Shown piece by piece: positions 62,459 through 64,000 of a stretch of 64,000 bases of DNA (its first letter is position 1; each line of letters opens with the position of its first letter). The translations under genes were made by a program, and so were the position numbers. The notes under the pieces are model-generated. The model worked only from the letters and a program-made list of their open reading frames with translations, was not told where the DNA came from and did not search any database. The DNA is from an uncultured Pelagibacteraceae bacterium (GTDB lineage Bacteria; Pseudomonadota; Alphaproteobacteria; Pelagibacterales; Pelagibacteraceae). Where the stretch lies: positions 52,711-116,710 of the forward strand of contig CACMND010000004.1 in NCBI GenBank assembly GCA_902614975.1, read 5' to 3'.

Positions 62459-63499
62459 TTAATGATTTATTGAAGAGGAAAAATTCCAAGAACAATCGAA
62501 ACTTGGTATGTAAACTCTTGAAAGTTTTGTATTTCCAAAATTTTTGTTAAAAACATTTAACCAATTTTCAACTTGTTTTGGTTTTTTATCTTGGCTTCCA
62601 ACTTGAGCAGTAATTACACCTTTAGGTTTTAAAATTCTTTCTAAAGATGACATATTTTTTGCAGCTAAATCTATGCAAAATTGATCATCGTTAAGATCAA
62701 CAAAAATTTGATCATAAGAATTATCTTTGACTGATTTAATGCTCTCAAATGCATCCCCCCAAACACATTTAACTGAATTTTTTTCTGTCGCCTTTTCTCC
62801 TATTTTGCTTAAATGTTTATCACATACATCAACAACTTCAGGATCTAATTCATACCAATCTATAAATCCAAAATTTTGTGAAATACATTCTCTTGCTACA
62901 CCACCGTCACCTCCACCAATAATTGCAGCTTTCTCTTTATTTGAATTCAAATTAAGACCAGAATTTACAAAATTTGAGCTATATAAATGTTCATCACTCT
63001 CTGCAACTTGTATCTCATTATCAATAAATAAAGCTTTTCCAAACTGTTCTAAATCTAATATTTCAATATATTGTCCTGCTTTGGATTTAAAATTTTCTAA
63101 TACTTTATTTACAACATAAGATTTTTTTAATCCTGGTGAACTATAGTTATCATGATATAAATCAATCGTATCTCTGTTAAATTCCTTAATAATAATTTGT
63201 TTATGTTCTATTTCTTCTTTAATTACTTTAAGAGCAACTGATGGTGAAACTTTACCACAAGTAAAAAAATCAAAGCTTATAATTTCATTTTCTGGGAAAG
63301 TGTGAAAGCTTATATGGCTTTCTGCTAACAGAGCTACCAATGTAAAACCTTGGGGCTCAAATTTATATTTTGATATTTTTAAAACTGTTACTTTTGCTAA
63401 TTTTGCAATTTTATAAACCAACTTTTCATAAAATGATGGATCATATTCTTTTTTAGTTCCAATGATATCTAGAGTTATGTGTTCACCAACTTTTGTCAC
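62459..63499 (-). CDS. Fused S-adenosylmethionine decarboxylase-spermidine synthase
   Basis: Bifunctional polyamine enzyme of 346 residues. The N-terminal AdoMet decarboxylase domain (about 1-118) has the self-cleavage pair Glu60-Ser61 in LAESHISFHTFPE, with His66 and Cys81 as further catalytic residues; Ser61 becomes the pyruvoyl group. The C-terminal aminopropyltransferase domain (about 130-346) has Gln164, Asp169-Glu170 and the SAM loop IIGGGDGGVARE (about 193-204). The usual DSxDP motif reads DLNDD. Start GTG 63499, 3 nt after the aldolase stop. The fusion would make spermidine from putrescine with channelled decarboxylated AdoMet. Confidence 0.9.
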   Translation of the reverse strand: MTKVGEHITLDIIGTKKEYDPSFYEKLVYKIAKLAKVTVLKISKYKFEPQGFTLVALLAESHISFHTFPENEIISFDFFTCGKVSPSVALKVIKEEIEHKQIIIKEFNRDTIDLYHDNYSSPGLKKSYVVNKVLENFKSKAGQYIEILDLEQFGKALFIDNEIQVAESDEHLYSSNFVNSGLNLNSNKEKAAIIGGGDGGVARECISQNFGFIDWYELDPEVVDVCDKHLSKIGEKATEKNSVKCVWGDAFESIKSVKDNSYDQIFVDLNDDQFCIDLAAKNMSSLERILKPKGVITAQVGSQDKKPKQVENWLNVFNKNFGNTKLSRVYIPSFDCSWNFSSSINH

Positions 63500-63502
63500 C
63501 TA

Positions 63503-64000
63503 TTAACCTCTTTTATAATTTTTAGCTTTTTTTAAAACTTTATTCATTTCCTTTATAGAAAGAATTTTTGGCTTTCCAAGCTTAAGTGCGGTTATATACT
63601 GTAAACTCAAATTTTCAACTTCTTGCGCTAATTCAAAAGCATCAGGTAAATTTTTACCAAATGCAATCTGACCGTGATTTGCAATCAAACAGGCTTTTCT
63701 ATTATTCAAAGCTTTTATTATATATTTTGAAAGCTCTCTTGTTCCATAAGTTGCGTATTTTGCACATTTAATATCGTTACCTCCTGCGAGTGCAACCATG
63801 TAATGAAAAGCTGGAATAGGTTTTTTGTGGACAGATAAGGCTGTTGCATTAGTTGAATGTGAGTGAACTATTGCTTGAGCATCTTTCTTTTTAATGTAAA
63901 TATCTTGATGAAATCTCCATTCTGATGAAGGTTTATATTTTTTTTCATATTTTCCATCTAGACTTACAAACACTATATCTTTAACTTTTAATGATGAATA
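63503..64000 (-). CDS. Class II aldolase/adducin family protein (partial)
   Basis: Zinc-dependent class II aldolase-type protein; 165 C-terminal residues are present and the N-terminus lies beyond the window end. Zinc ligands fit Glu in SSEWRFHQDIY, two His in IVHSHSTNATALS and the His in LIANHGQIAFGKN. The family includes L-fuculose-phosphate and ribulose-phosphate-type aldolases, epimerases and methylthioribulose-phosphate dehydratase. The adjacent speD-speE gene makes methylthioadenosine as by-product, so a methionine-salvage role is worth considering but is only inference. The frame is open through the GTG at 63973, so that is not the start. Confidence 0.85.
   Translation of the reverse strand, partial: YSSLKVKDIVFVSLDGKYEKKYKPSSEWRFHQDIYIKKKDAQAIVHSHSTNATALSVHKKPIPAFHYMVALAGGNDIKCAKYATYGTRELSKYIIKALNNRKACLIANHGQIAFGKNLPDAFELAQEVENLSLQYITALKLGKPKILSIKEMNKVLKKAKNYKRG

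Noticed and set aside
63971..63973. GTG at 63973 as the start of the class II aldolase
   Set aside because: The frame stays open to the window end with fitting sequence (SSLKVKDIVFVSLDG), so the gene simply continues outside.

Overview
The window looks like chromosomal DNA of a streamlined marine alphaproteobacterium of the SAR11 (Pelagibacter) type. This is inferred from gene content and style, not from a database match: very AT-rich sequence (about 30% G+C by eye), almost no intergenic space, many 1-8 bp gene overlaps, split PurS/PurQ/PurL, class II DAHP synthase, solute-binding-protein transporters (TRAP, TTT, ABC), an alternative oxidase and little visible regulation. I see no rRNA, CRISPR array, insertion sequence, phage gene or plasmid origin. 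No gene-free stretch exceeds about 160 bp.

Layout. 1-6.3 kb (minus strand): the classic translation/transcription block tRNA-Tyr, tRNA-Gly, tuf, tRNA-Trp, secE, nusG, rplKAJL, rpoB (cut by the window start). 6.4-8.1 kb: rlmB, tRNA-Thr, nadK, tRNA-Leu. 8.1-11.6 kb (minus): a CinA-type protein, a GGCT-like protein, AzlCD and a COG4091-like dehydrogenase with a SAF-type tail. 11.6-18.8 kb (plus): sfsA, map, then purB-purC-purS-purQ-purL, a BolA protein and grxD. purS carries a frameshift at an A9 run. 18.8-27.8 kb (minus): a stand-alone GlmU acetyltransferase domain, glmS, DAHP synthase, nadE, cysS, cimA, trmJ, rpsD. 27.9-32.9 kb (plus): gph, the methylcitrate cycle genes prpD-prpB-prpC, and an alternative oxidase. 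32.9-36.1 kb (minus): nrdA-nrdB and a DUF1289 protein, with two helically phased NrdR-like boxes upstream. 36.3-37.7 kb: phosphomannomutase/phosphoglucomutase.

37.8-45.1 kb is the most interesting block. A minus-strand operon encodes a TRAP transporter (dctPQM), malonyl-CoA decarboxylase, dusA and a TauE-like exporter. A class III CoA-transferase is divergent from it, driven by a pair of interlocked sigma70-like promoters. Together these suggest uptake of a dicarboxylate, best guess malonate, CoA transfer and decarboxylation to acetyl-CoA. 45-51.6 kb holds rpoZ, an MFS carrier, a beta-hydroxyacid dehydrogenase, a PNPOx-like protein, a minimal beta-carbonic-anhydrase-like protein, a gamma-carbonic-anhydrase-like protein, a thioredoxin-fold protein and a glycosyltransferase. 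51.6-55.7 kb: a TctABC transporter and an AbrB-type membrane protein. 55.7-60.2 kb: GT9, DUF6165, the Anbu proteasome-like protease, a circularly permuted ATP-grasp protein and a nitrilase-family amidase. 60.2-64 kb: an amino-acid ABC transporter without its ATPase, a fused SpeD-SpeE spermidine enzyme and a class II aldolase cut by the window end.

Recurring themes are translational coupling through TAATG/ATGA overlaps, convergent genes that touch or overlap with no room for terminators, and an RNA hairpin between the binding-protein gene and its permease gene in all three binding-protein transporters.
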